From assembly GCA_007922195.1 (NCBI GenBank), contig ML681964.1, positions 3,514,325-3,578,324 of the forward strand: a stretch of 64,000 nt of DNA. The letters are read 5' to 3'. A program made the position numbers and the translations under genes. This document shows, in pieces, positions 12,230 through 23,680 of this stretch (positions are counted from its first letter, which is position 1; each line of letters begins with the position of its first letter). The notes under the pieces are model-generated. The model was given only the letters and a program-made list of their open reading frames with translations. It did not search any database and was not told the origin of the DNA. Origin of the DNA: Podocnemis expansa. Taxonomy: Eukaryota; Chordata; Testudines; Podocnemididae.

Positions 12230-15200
12230 TGACTCCACAGTGCAGTTGAGCCAATTATAAACATTTACCTAGACAGTTCCTTAGTTACCGGGTTATGTTT
12301 CATTTTTGAGCTGATGCATCTTTGACAAATATACTTTCAATGTAAAGTTAATTATCCAAAGCTGAAAATGTAAGAAAGCAATACACATAGGAATTATAGG
12401 TGTACATTTCTAAATGTGAGAAAAACAGTTCTCCAGCAATGAATTTGAGGGAAAGGAGACCCGGCACCTTTAAATGGAACCAGCTGTAGTAACCTGCATA
12501 ACTCGTTTGGAATGCAGCGTTCTGGGATTCTGTCTAGTCAGGCCTCTGGCACCCCGACCAGGGCAGCTTTTTTGTGGGCAGGCAGCTTCCTCACATTTCT
12601 GTTATTTTATCCTTAAAGAAGTTACCATGGAGACTGGCATGAAAATGGCATCTGGCCAGCTAGATAGAGACAGAAAGAGTATGAGGGAAACAGTCCAACA
12701 TTCTTAATAATCAAGCTCAGATATTGGACTTTTTAAGATGCACTCAATGCATTCCACTCATTTGGGTGAATGTGAAGTGCCTTCTTCCAACTAACAGCAG
12801 CCTATCAAAGAGCATTTAATGAAGTAGGAAAATACCAGCCGTTAAAAGTAATCTATCACAGCTCATGAACACCCAGTTAACAGGCATCAAATTGCATGGT
12901 ATTTATTTTCTTGTGCAAATGTTGTTAAAAGCAGAGTAAAATGACACAATAAACATAGGTGTTTATTTCCTGGATCACAGAGGTGAATGCAAAAATATTC
13001 CAAACAAATGACATTTCATACAACAAAATTGTGTCGTTTTGGGACTTTTTTTTCCTTCCAATTCACCATATGCAGGACTAAAATTTGGGCATGGGGAAGC
13101 TATGGTATGTTATGCAAGGACATTTCACATAGTGGATTATTCCATGTTCTCTGGCAAGTTCACAGTCTGAAGCAAGTTCTAACAAGGGCTGAATATTCTG
13201 ATTGAAGAAAGTATGTTCTAAATCCACAGACGGTCACATAGTTTCAGTATGTACAATGAGAAAAGCAGATGCCATTAAAAGAATTCAAACATCCCCAAAA
13301 GAAGCTTATGAAAATCTATGGAATGTGGGGTGCTTAAGAAATGTACCCAAACGTTTAAATCCATGTAGCGCCACACTGTCCCAGTCATGAAAGAAGAAAG
13401 ACAATATGCAAGGATGTGGTTTAATGAGGCCAAAACTGTATTAACACCTCTGAGAAATAACCAGCAATAAGTCACATACTGCAGGACCATATTTTCATTC
13501 TTCATTTCCACCTATTTGGGATAGGCTGATGAAAGCCATCCACCCTCAGATCCCTCTTGCTGGCACCCCACTGGCCTCTGTTTGGATGGGGATTAGGGAC
13601 TGGGGAAAGGGGAGTATCCCCTCACTTACCAAATGTTAGGAGCCCCACCACACCCTCCCTTATGGAGTATCTTCCCACAAGTCCACTTCCAAGTCCAGTT
13701 TGTCAGGAAACCAGGGGGTCCATTGTTGGGTGAATATCTGCTACTCAATGAATTGTGACAGCTTGAACCTAATTTCCTTGTCTACTCAACTAAGTCTCTG
13801 ACTTGCTGTCGAGGAATAACAGAAAAAAGGATTTACTCCACCTTGGCCAGTGTGGCAATGAGGAAACAATTCCTCCCACTTCCCTTGATGACTAATGTAA
13901 TATCCAACAGACCATAAAATCTACTCCTATTCTGACTCCATGCGATAGGAGGGTGGGCACTGCTTCTGCTGCTGAGATAAAAGGGAACTCTATCTGGGGG
14001 TTCCCTCTTCCAGATTCCCATGCTCTAGCCACTTCCATTCTAGCCCAGTGCAACTGGCTTGCTCCCACTCCTATCCCTCTTAACCCAAAGGATTCACAAT
14101 CCATTTTCTTCTGCTTGACCATACAAAGCCTCCCCTGCTTCTAGGTGAGCTGAGCATATTTTATTTAAATACCATTCAAATCATTCAAAATATAATACTT
14201 TACCCATTACAATAATAAACCCAAGAGCAAACAAAAGCAAACAAGAAAAAAATTCACAGGACAAGAGTAACTTCCCCCTCCACCCCATCATTTACGAAGG
14301 AATAGCTGATGAACCAGACTCCCTGCTGCTGAGCTTAGCCAACAAGCTCAACAGGACTCCAACACACGTTTCTACTTTTCAAACTCATTGTGAACTTTAT
14401 GGACCATTTTTCTCTTCCATCCACAGGGCAAACGTCCTAGGAGCGATTCACAAGCTTTGCCATTCAACAGCAGAACATGCTCCCCCAAGCAGGTTAATTT
14501 AAAGCAGGAATTAGTCTCTTTGTGCAGGCAGCCTTTTTATGAAGGCAGCATAATCCCACAGAGCACTTACTGCAAGCATTTTAAATCCTGATGTTTTATT
14601 TTATAGTGTTACTTTTTACAACCCATGCATATATTTTAGAGGTTTCTTTGATATGTTCCTTTACAACAGTAGAAAGCATAAAATATGACCCACAGAGCCT
14701 GCGAGGTATTAACATTGTTCCTGGTGTTTGCGTACATATTGGTAATGTCATTTAAATCCGTTACAGACAAAGTGCCATTTACAGCATTAAAAAAAACAGT
14801 GATCTCTAATACAGTTCCCATTTTACTTGTACCATGGTTCAACTACTGGAGTCTGTCTAGACAAAAAGGTAGTTTAACCTGGTCATCTTTCTATAAACTG
14901 CTGAAAAAAATGGCATCTATTTCTGCATATGCATCTATGGAAAAAGCAATAGAGTTTCTGACATTTCTGGAAATATTATAAAGCCATAAGTGACATGCAA
15001 GTATTCTATTTAAAAGGTTTGAGGTCAGCTGAGGAAACCAAAGTGTTTTAACAGACTGAAGACATAAAAAGTGTGCATTTCAGAATACTGAGGAACCATC
15101 CCTACTACACAGTTTTACTAAAATTCTCTAACTTAATGTCACCCAAAAAAGCTACTTCTAAGACTCTTCCTGAAAGCAGAATCGAAGGGGCTATGATAAG

Positions 15201-15478
15201 TAAGGTCTGATCTGGAAAATCCTTACCCATATGGAATCTTTGGCCATACTGATGCTAATAAAATTCCTCACATGAGTAATGGTTTGCAGGATCAGGCACT
15301 TATTATCCGTTGTTGGTGACAGTGCAGGGAAAGTAAAAAACAGAAATGTCCATAAAAGGCAACACTTGTGTACCACGTAAATAATGCCCATTGTCTCAGT
15401 TTCTGGGCATTTATACTAAATAAAACACAAAGGCTATGCTTCACTTCAGAAGTAAGTCAGGCTGAGTTAGCTTGCCTT
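12230..15478. other. Unassigned, largely repeat-free DNA
   Basis: No gene or mobile element is recognised in this roughly 3.2-kb stretch. The frames at 12474-12707, 12987-13205 and 14685-14981 are short and lack domain motifs. Because it is repeat-poor, 14390-14640 in particular reads like a possible conserved non-coding element, but conservation cannot be judged from one sequence. Confidence 0.4.
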
Positions 15479-15479
15479 C

Positions 15480-16970
15480 AGTGAAAGCAGCACCAGTCTT
15501 TAGTTTTTGTTGGAATCTAGCCTTGATGGCTGTTGTGAGGGGCAGGACCGAGTCGCAGCAATTTCTGTCCTTGCTCCTTGGATAGGCAGATGTCCACATT
15601 GAGGCCGATTCAATTCAGAATGATATGCTCCATCACACTGTTATAAATAGAAGCATGAGCTGGAGTTTTCCCAGTCTTCAGACATGCAATGACTGTGGCT
15701 TCTCTCCAAACTCAAGACGAGTACCAATGTCATAGACTGGTCAGTGGCATATGACATTTAGGAAGGATGGTCTGCTACCGATCTCCTGTGTGGAGATTCT
15801 TGGGCTGTGTGACACCATGCTCTTCCTCAACCCATTATTCAAGACTGAGCAATAGGCTGCTGCACGGCTATGTATTTGCTTTGACACTCTTCAATGTGCA
15901 CACGAATGATATGCTTGAAACAACTGGGCAGAAATTTGTGTATGCTGATGATTTGTCACTTGCAACTCAGGCCCATAGCTTTGAAGGACTTGAAATGATT
16001 TATGAATGAGCCATGAGTGAACCTTAAGGTTCTGGATGAGTACTTCCAGAAGTGATGGCTGAGACCCAGTCTGAGAAAATTAGTAGTCTAACTGTTGAGT
16101 TTTGTGGTGAAACCACATTGTGACCCAAAGCCCACATATCTTGGTGTCGTTCTTGAGAGCACACTTATCTTTATGACCAATACAAGCAAGAAGCCTCTAA
16201 AAATGACTTGCTTTGATATGATTCAAAAGTTAGCAGGAGCAAGCTATGGACCAACCATCTCAGTGGTACAAACATCAGCACTGGCCTGGGTTTGCTCAGT
16301 TGCAGAGCACTGTGCATTGGTATGAACAGGAAGCTGCACTACCCATTTAAGGATAGGCAGCTGAATCAGACCATGAGAATTTCAAGGGAACTTTGCAATC
16401 CATATCTCTACTGTGGCTTTCTGTTTTAGCAAACTTTGAACTTCCAGCTACCTTTTGAGCTATAGCCACAGCATGAGAACATAAATGCACTGAAGACTAC
16501 CCAGAATTTTAGGTCCCAAGAGGTTATGGATAATGTATGCCAACAATGCCTGAAATTACAAAAAAACACTATGGACCACACATGACCACTTCACGTCTCA
16601 ACATCCAATCAGGGAATGACAAAGGGTCTGGATCTTGTCCACCTTTCCAAATAAGCACGTTATTACTGACTCAACAAGCATCTCTCCCCATTTCAGCTCA
16701 CCACATCACTTTGAACCACACTGAATTGCATCCAAAAACCCACAGAAACCGCAGCTATTTGATGCGCAAATGGAAAATCAAAGACCCCTTCATGTGACCG
16801 TGGTGAGACTATATCCAAACCATCGAATACATTACAACATGGTAGCGCAAATATGATTTCAAAGGTGAACTGGATGACAGCCAAAACATCAGAGGAGATT
16901 TTGAAATCACTTACAGAACTACAACTGCACCCACAAAATGTTGCTGTGCAGATGCCATATGGGAGGAAGG
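15480..16970 (+). pseudogene. Decayed non-CR1 LINE reverse transcriptase
   Basis: A non-LTR retrotransposon RT survives across several frames. At 15890-16000 the conceptual protein has 'LFNVHTNDMLETTGQKFVYA' followed by DD, the YADD catalytic box of motif C, then 'SFEGLE'. At 16130-16320 it has 'PTYLGVVLESTL' and 'KLAGASYGPTISVVQTSALA', the thumb region seen in jockey/I-group LINEs. At 16572-16690, in that same frame, it has 'WTTHDHFTSQHPIRE' and 'ILSTFPNK', the C-terminal part. Frameshifts and stops separate the pieces, so it is dead. It does not share the FADDTK signature of the CR1 copies in this window. The clade (jockey, Vingi or I-like) is uncertain. The 5' boundary is approximate. Confidence 0.7.
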
Positions 16971-17049
16971 AGGGTGGGGAGGGAGCAGGAGAGAGTCTGT
17001 ATTGAGAGAGAGCAGTCACACTGTAAAACAAACTCAAGCTACTCAGAGA

Positions 17050-17500
17050 CAGGGCCAGATTAAGGGGCCCCAACTGCCCACTTTTGTGGGCCCCTTCCCA
17101 GCCTGGGGTTCTGCCGTTGGCCTAGCCGTCTGTGACCTGGCCCCCTCCACTGTGGGCCCCTCAACTGGGGCCCCAGCCCAACACCATGGTGGTCTGGGGA
17201 TGGGGTGGGCCAAGGCCCTGGGGTGAGAGGCCATGACCACCTGTGACATGCACACTCCACCCCCAGGCCAGCTGTTCTGTCTTAGGGGGTGGGTATGGAT
17301 GGCGTAAGGCCATTGTGCTACAGAGCTGGGGGCAGAGCTGTCCTGCATGCTGAGTGGCCCCACCTCTGGAGTGCAGTGGACATGTACCACTCCTGGCGGC
17401 AGAGCACCTGACCAGGAGGCAGGGTGAAAGCTTTGCAGTTTGCCATGGTCTCTCGCCCTGCCCCCCCCCCACCCAATACCAGAGCCTCACCCCAGACCCA
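17050..17500. mobile_element. GC-rich hAT-like fragment
   Basis: It starts with 'CAGGGCCAGATTAAGGGGCCC' (a little over one TIR), resembling hAT ends of the CAGGGCCGGATTA type, and continues as a GC-rich block rich in GGGCCCC strings, in sharp contrast to its AT-rich surroundings. I could not find a matching right terminus or TSD, so it is probably truncated near 17460-17500. Long overlapping open frames on both strands come from the base composition. Confidence 0.5.
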
Positions 17501-18257
17501 CAGTCTATAGAGGCAGAACACCTTTATCAACAATGCTCAGTAAAGCTACAAAGACAGGATATGAAGAGCAGTAGGACTTAAAGGGTCCTTCAGCTATTTG
17601 CCCTTTCCCCCATCCCTTCCACACTGTAATTAACAAGTTACTCAATATAGAGGGAGCACTAAGATCTGCCCTAGTCAAACAGAGACCAATAACAACTACG
17701 TATTTAATGAGCTTGGGCCGTGATTCAAAAAGATAGGTAAGCATGCACCTAACTAGAAGATAATTAATAATCCTATTTAGTCAGAAAACTATAAAGGGAA
17801 TGAAAACGGAGCTAGAATCTCTTAATTACATGTTCCTGGGGCCAGGGCTGTCTTCGTTGTTGGTTAGAAAGACAAAGTGTGTAAGGTGGTATCTTTTATC
17901 GGACCAACTTCTATTGGTGAGAGAGAGAAGCTTTTGAGCTACACAGAGGTCTTCTTCAGGTCTCGGAAAGGTACTCCGAGTGTCACAGTTTAAACATAAT
18001 ATTAAGTGGATAGTTTAGCATAAATAGCTTGCACATATTCTATAAGGAATGTTTGCAGAGAAGTGCCCAGTTAACGCCTCTATGGTCAGAGGACAAAATA
18101 AAGGAGTTAGTGGGTTCCAGATAAATCTAGTGTCTCTATTCAGTCCATGATTTTTAGTGGTCAGCAAATTTATGATTTCAAGCTGTCAGGTTCTTCTTCT
18201 GAAAGTGTTGTGCAGATTTCCTCTAATGGTTGATACACAAATACCCTGAGAGAACCT

Positions 18258-18525
18258 GCTTCATTAACAAGTTCCAAAGGGGTAGCCATGTTAGTTTAGT
18301 CCACCAAAACAAGCAAGTTGCCCTGTGGCACTTTTAAAGACTAACAATGTATTTATTGCATGAGCTTTCTTGGGAGAAAATTCAGCTTCATCAGACACTT
18401 TGAAGAAGTTCATCATCAAAGCATCTGACGAAGTGGGACTTTTTCCTATGAAAGCTCATGCAATAAATACATTTGTTAGTCTTTAAAAGTGCCACCAGAC
18501 TCCTTGTTTGTTTTGCTTCATTACA
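18258..18525. mobile_element. PLE terminal-repeat foldback nested in older PLE
   Basis: The insert begins 'GTTCCAAAGGGGTAGCCATG' and ends '...CCTTGTTTGTTTT'. Arms of about 80-90 bp ('TTTAAAGACTAACAATGTAT' against 'TTTGTTAGTCTTTAAAAGTG') fold back around an AAGAAGTTCATCATC centre. GCTTCATTAACA on the left (18258-18269) and GCTTCATTACA on the right (18515-18525) look like a TSD with one indel. It interrupts the older PLE palindrome, so it is younger. Confidence 0.78.
18425..18461 (+). ncRNA. Hammerhead-ribozyme-like motif in nested foldback
   Basis: Core CTGACGA, extra A, stem II GTGGGA/TCCTAT (two G-U wobbles) around a CTTTT loop, GAAA, then GCTCATGC. The catalytic-core letters of CUGANGA and GAAA are all present. 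As in the other copies, the base after the short stem III is A rather than the expected U. Activity is unproven. Confidence 0.45.
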
Positions 18526-18539
18526 GAACTAACACCCCC

Positions 18540-19110
18540 AGAAACTGCACGCCCTTTATGGCCAGCTTCCACCCCACTCTGCAATCCACAGAGGTATCAT
18601 CAAACTACTACAAATCAGACGATGGGACTTCATCTTGAAAGAAGTCTTTCCTGAACCACCTCAACTGACCTTCAAATAACCCTCCAACTTCTCTACACTC
18701 ATTATCAGAAGGAAGCTTCCCACAGACCAGGACTCACCAACTCAAAAACAGCACCCGACCCTGACTGAACAAGAGATGCAATACTTGCAGACATATCTCT
18801 ACTGCTACAATGATCAATAAGCCCTCCTCAACATAACTTTCAAGATCCACAGGTTTGAGATGTGCCTATCATACCATGTGGTATGTATCATCCAATTCAC
18901 TAATTATCCCAACTATGTGGGTGAAACCAGGCAATCACTATACTCACAAACAAACTCACATGGTAAAATGATAAAAGACAAAAACACCATATCACCTAAA
19001 GGTCAACATTTTCCACAAAGAAATCACTCTATCTGTATCTGTCCATTCACATCCTCAAAGAAAACCTGTACAATACTTTCAAAGGACAAGCTTGGGAGCT
19101 TAAATTAATA
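18540..19110 (+). pseudogene. PLE C-terminal GIY-YIG region, degenerate
   Basis: The frame at 18860-19108 (82 residues) has 'VVCIIQFTNYPNYVGETRQS' followed by LYSQTNSHG and, further on, 'HFPQRNHSI'. This follows the GIY-YIG nuclease pattern of PLE C-termini: a hydrophobic strand, a Y-V/I-G-x-T turn, a conserved N-x-H, then an H-F...H segment. The usual Cys pair before YVG is replaced and the frame upstream (18540-18860) has stops, so it is a relic. In PLEs this endonuclease domain nicks the target for target-primed reverse transcription. Confidence 0.65.
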
Positions 19111-19460
19111 ACTTTTCTAGACATTAGAAATCATGGACTTAATAAAGACACTGGATTTATGGCTCATCACAACAATCTGTAACCAACTATCCTCCCTTTT
19201 TGCCCTATGACTAAAGGGATGTTAATAAGCCAGTTCACCTTGAATGGTCCCTATGTGCTACCTTTTCACATTAAATTATCTGATCAATCTTGCATTTAGC
19301 TATGACACTCTTAGTACCTTTCCCAGACCAGAAGAGCACTTCTGTGTAGCTCAAAAACCCATCTCTCAGAAGATGGTCCAATAAAATATATTGCTTCATC
19401 CACTTTGTCTTTCTAATATCCTGGAACTGATACAGATACAACACTACTCTTTCGTTACTT

Positions 19461-20975
19461 ATCAGTATTCACATTATGGATGGGACCCTGACCACTGTCT
19501 GGGAACTCTAGTGACAACAACCCTCTAAGTAGAGGGAAAAGGTAAACAAAACAATGCAATGCTCCTCCTACTTCCTGTGACTAGATATGCTTCAGAAGCT
19601 GTTTCTCACCAACACTTATTTCTGACCCTCAGGTGATAAATGTTCTGTATCTCCTAAAGATAATAAAGTCAGGTGGCAAAAATGCAGCCTCAGAAATACC
19701 ACAAGAGAAATGTCTCTCCATGAAAAAACATACTTAGAAAGTGACATACTTGCTTTTGTTTACAAGATAAATTTACATATTAAAGGCTGTATTTATCAAT
19801 ATTTGATTTAAAAGTCTGTGCCTGCACATTTATTGAAGCCAGATGGGTGTATTTGGCTGCACATCTGTATTCACTAACACAAAAGGAGAGAGTCACCACA
19901 GACACAGCACCAAACGAAATAAGTATTTTGGTCAGATTAAGTCTGATAGAGCAGATAAACTTCATCCCAGCAGGAAAAGGCCTAAATAACCTATGGGCCC
20001 AAGCAGACCCATCCCGCTCCCCTATGCCTGAAACCAACAATAGGCCTGGAAGAGGAAAAAAAGGAGAGAACCTGCTGCAGTTCAGGGCTGATCAGTGAAA
20101 AGGCATGAAGTAACTCCGTCTCTCTACATGAGGGGAGCATCCCTACAAGCCTGATATCCAGAACAACAGCCAGGAGGAAGCACAACATCCCTGACTAAGA
20201 GAAATATTGTTGACAAGACTCTGGCACATCCAGCAGTGAGTGAATGTTACTGTTTGACTAAAAGGAGAATGTGGGGCTAGGCCCCCTTCAACCTTACATC
20301 TTTCCCACCCAGAGGGACCTGAGGTTGTGGCAAAATAGGGTTTTACTCCATATGAGACAACAGAGGCTATTTGGACAATAGGGACCATACCCAAGCTGAA
20401 GGCATATAGGTCAGAAACAGCCCAGAGCAGTGGATGTTGCCTCTTTGCCAAGAGGCTGGGATCCAGCGGATCGGAAAGGCCCAAGTCCCCCACCATATTT
20501 CCTAAAGGTCTGAGGACCAGATGAGAGGCCAGAAGGTTCCCAATGTAAGGTCAGGAACCAAACACCGTTGCCAGGGAAGCAAGGAACTGAAGTTATGTGC
20601 ACTAACTATTAGGCTGCCTGGCCCTTTAAGCACCCTATTAAATACAGCCTTTCACCTTTGTTCATCAACAAATGGGAAGCCTCCTTTGAGATTACAATCC
20701 AATAAAAAGTTTTTATAATGTGGTAGGGTGAAAAATTCCCCCCATACACAGTGCTCAGACAGGCCCCAATCTAACAAAAATGTGTGGTTTTGACTTTAAG
20801 TGCTGAAACAAAGGAGATTATTCACAGGCTTAAAGTTAAAAGCTTTGTTCTATCAGGACCATTCAGCTTCACTCCTGCAGCTATACACAGGAGATAATGA
20901 TACCCATTATACCTTCAACACCACTTTGGTTTTACTACCAACAATCAAACAAAAAATGACTCTAAAGAGCAAAAT
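19461..20975. other. Unassigned DNA, possible unclassified repeat
   Basis: No gene recognised. The sub-region at about 20100-20720 is more GC-rich, lacks recognisable motifs, and ends with 'CAATAAAAAGTTTTTATAAT', which includes AATAAA. It could be an unclassified retroelement or LTR-like block. Overlapping frames at 20143-20496 and 20411-20602 (both minus) have no domain I recognise. Confidence 0.35.
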
Positions 20976-20979
20976 CTTT

Positions 20980-21425
20980 TTTATAGAATTGAGGCCAAAT
21001 TTCAAACACGCCCAGCTTTAGACTCCTACACCATGATTTTCAGAAGTGCTGAGCACCTACAACTCCAGCCAAAGACAATGGAAATTGTAGATGCTACAGC
21101 CCAGATTTTCAGAAAGGCTCAGCACATATAACCAAAGCCAGATTTCAGAAGAGCTCAGCTCCCATTTCAACAGCAAAATAACTAACTGAATTTTCAATGT
21201 GTTCATCATGTTGGATTCAGAGCACTTGCAAATATGGCCCTTATATAGTTGCCTAGATGGATGGAACCTGTGCTCTTTTGGAAATGTAACCTGAGTTGTG
21301 GGCACTGAGCACCTAAAACTTGTGTGCAGAACTTCTTTAAAAAAAAAATATATATCTGGTCCTGGATGTCTAAAGTTGGCACTCCAAAATGAAGGCATCC
21401 AGAATCAGAAGCCCTGATTATCCAT
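20980..21425. repeat. Ancient palindromic repeat ('gattttcaga...gctgagcacc' type)
   Basis: The left side has 'GATTTTCAGAAGTGCTGAGC', followed by ACCTACAACTCC. The right side (about 21290-21330) has 'GAGTTGTGGGCACTGAGCAC', the imperfect reverse complement. An extra internal repeat with 'CAGATTTTCAGAAAGGCTCA' lies near 21100. Foldback repeats of this type are widespread in sauropsid DNA. A run of A and (AT) occurs at about 21340-21356. Confidence 0.55.
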
Positions 21426-23060
21426 GCTGGGCAAAGGAAGCTTGATGAGAACAAATTTGCATGTGTATATACTTCAGCTATAATGGAGATTTACCAATAT
21501 GAAGAAAGGGAATATGAAAACAATGAATTTAGTTGACCCACCCTTCTTACTCCTGTTTTACTCTAGTGTAATTCAAAGTACATCAATAGGAGTTCCTCTA
21601 GTGAAAAGCTGAATTCACAGCAGTGAATCAAACTTTTAAATCCAAACCGTAAAACGTTATTTAGAAAATCTCTGGTGAATGATTTAATTTCAAACCATAA
21701 GGAAGCATGCAGGTAAATTTTCAAAGTAACATGAGAGGACTGGGACTTCAACACCTAAATGACAGGTGTCTTAGAAATAGAAGTGGGGGAAAGGAGGAAG
21801 AGGATTGTACAATTAAGTCCCCTTCCACTATGCTGAAAAACTTCCTTTGCATAACTGACTCAGCCCTGACAGCCCACATGATATAATTTTTTTAAGCAAA
21901 AAGAAAAATCTATACATTTTGCTGGCTCCTGATGCCAAAATCTCCACTTTCTAAAATAACAGTAATAAACAAAAATTTAATATACTTCCTTGTGCAGTAG
22001 GACTTTAAATTCAAACACTGACATAATCGAGGAGCTTAGTTCAGAATAACCCCCCACCAGTCTGCAATATGATGCTTAAATCTGCCAGAACGTGACACAA
22101 CATAAATATTGCATCAGTGCTTTGGAGCTTACCGCCTGTTACAAGTTTGCTTCACAAAGAAAATACTTCATGTACTATCCAGTAGATTGCAGAATTACAA
22201 TAAATTCTCAGTCAAATGAACTATTTTACATTGAATAAAGGCAGATACCTTAATTCTGAAAAGAAAAAAAGGTATATGTTGAATACAGCTACCTGAAGGA
22301 GGAATTGGACATTTTTATTTCAACTGCATTTAGAAGGTTAAAATGAAAATCTTGTTTCAGTTCCACCATGCATGATGGATAGATGGGACTCGGCAACTTG
22401 TACGTTACTTTACATCACTGCATCAACCATACAAAGAGATCTCTCTGAGAAATGAATTTAGAGTAACCTTTTACAAATTTGTGACACTTGGAAATGAAAT
22501 AGACCTCACATTCGTTTGGAAAGAAGATGAAAATAATGACTGCAACTTTGTAGAGACCATCCCCCTCCCCCTCCCCAAATGAAAAGCATTTTCCATTTCA
22601 AACAGAATACAAGAAAAGGACTGCGCTGTCAGATGTTATCATTAAAAGGTAACCCTTTACATATTTTACATTGAACCATATACAGCATACATGAAAAGTA
22701 AGGTGCTGGTGTAAGTCATTCAAAACATCAGCCTTTCCCTAATAACTAGACCACATCCTCCATTCCTCAGCTCGTAAACATCACACATGGGAAGTCCCCA
22801 TTCTGCTTAGAAACGACAGTAGCCTCTGTACAGTACTGTGTCTTCTTGTCCCTGGTTCTACAAAGGGTGCTTCACTGACTGAAAATATGTATGTACGCAC
22901 TTCACATGATCCTGTCCCCCTCCCCATTATCCCTGTAGGAAATCTGATGAAACTTTAGTGCAGCCCTTTCCCTTTAGGGTAGGAATCTAGCATCAAAAGG
23001 GGAATCTCTAGTAGCACAGCCACTGGTGCCATGTTGCCAGGGAACCAGGGAAAGGGGACA
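21426..23060. other. Unassigned AT-rich DNA
   Basis: Repeat-poor sequence with no recognisable gene or mobile element. A C-rich tract lies at 22560-22580 and another near 22915. No frame in it shows domain motifs. Confidence 0.45.
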
Positions 23061-23680
23061 TGTTCCAAATGGGTAGCTGTGCTAGTCTCATTCAGCAAAA
23101 CTGAACTAGACTAACGTGGCTACCGCTCTGGAACTTCCTGGTTTGTTTTACTGAACGAGACTATTACAGCTTCCCCTTTGAAACTTGGCAACATGCAAGG
23201 CACTGAATACAGCTGTTTGAAGTGGAAATCCGTCAACTTCATGAAACAACTCCCACAGATTCAGACATCATCTTCCTTTCCAAATGCAAACAATTGGACA
23301 TTATACCTAACAGACTGAAGGCAAAAAATCAATTACTATCAACATATCAAAACAGACTACAGTGAGAGATTATGCCACACACACTCACAGAAACAAAGAA
23401 ACCACCTGATCAGCATCCTGTACAGCAAACAAAAGAAAATTAAAAAAGAATTCTCAACACTGGGATCTCTCATACAAACCCAACCTACAACACATTCTTC
23501 CACATGGCTGGACGTGACAAAAAAGGGAAAGGGGAGAGCCTCAGAGCACATCCAAGGGCACAGGTTGTCTGTGCTAGTGACCCTCGCCTCCAGTGGATTT
23601 CTGAAACCCACTCAAACCTTTAAAGATGTACAGATACTGGAAGCCATACTCACTGCTCAGCCTCCAAGACACACAGGTGA
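23061..23680 (+). mobile_element. Penelope-like element 5' end with doubled terminus
   Basis: 23061-23100 (minus sense) and 23101-23134 (plus sense) are inverted copies of the terminal sequence 'CTGAACTAGACTAACGTGGC', 'TACCGCTCTGGAAC'. A second plus-sense terminus follows at 23136-23184. Next comes a frame at about 23213-23365 with 'TTPTDSDIIFLSKCKQLDII' and 'LKAKNQLLSTYQNR', then after a frameshift a Lys-rich stretch 'RNHLISILYSKQKKIKKEF'. I read this as the N-terminal, pre-RT region of a PLE. The RT core is missing, so the copy is 3'-truncated. The order, terminus then ORF, supports calling the terminus a PLE pseudo-LTR. Confidence 0.6.

Larger units (their letters stand above)
17845..19460. 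mobile_element. Old Penelope-like element, inverted-repeat form
   Basis: Arms at about 17866-18235 (minus) and 19070-19425 (plus) are diverged reverse complements: both contain the 'GAGCTACACAG' and 'GGAAAGGTACT' blocks when oriented alike, and 'AATAAAGACACTGGATTTAT' in the plus arm. Only the plus side, from about 18540, carries coding sequence, including a GIY-YIG-like frame. This resembles PLE insertions with an inverted, truncated second copy at the 5' side. The arm sequence is a different PLE family from the foldbacks elsewhere in the window. A younger foldback is nested at 18270-18514. Confidence 0.75.

Noticed and set aside
14685..14981. 98-residue plus-strand frame with hydrophobic stretches, considered as a membrane-protein exon
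   Set aside because: No recognisable family, no convincing splice signals, and an overlapping minus-strand frame of similar quality.
17043..17490. Overlapping open frames of 109-115 residues, both strands
   Set aside because: They lie in a GC-rich hAT-like block where stops are rare. Frames overlap on opposite strands and are Pro/Gly/Ala-rich without motifs.
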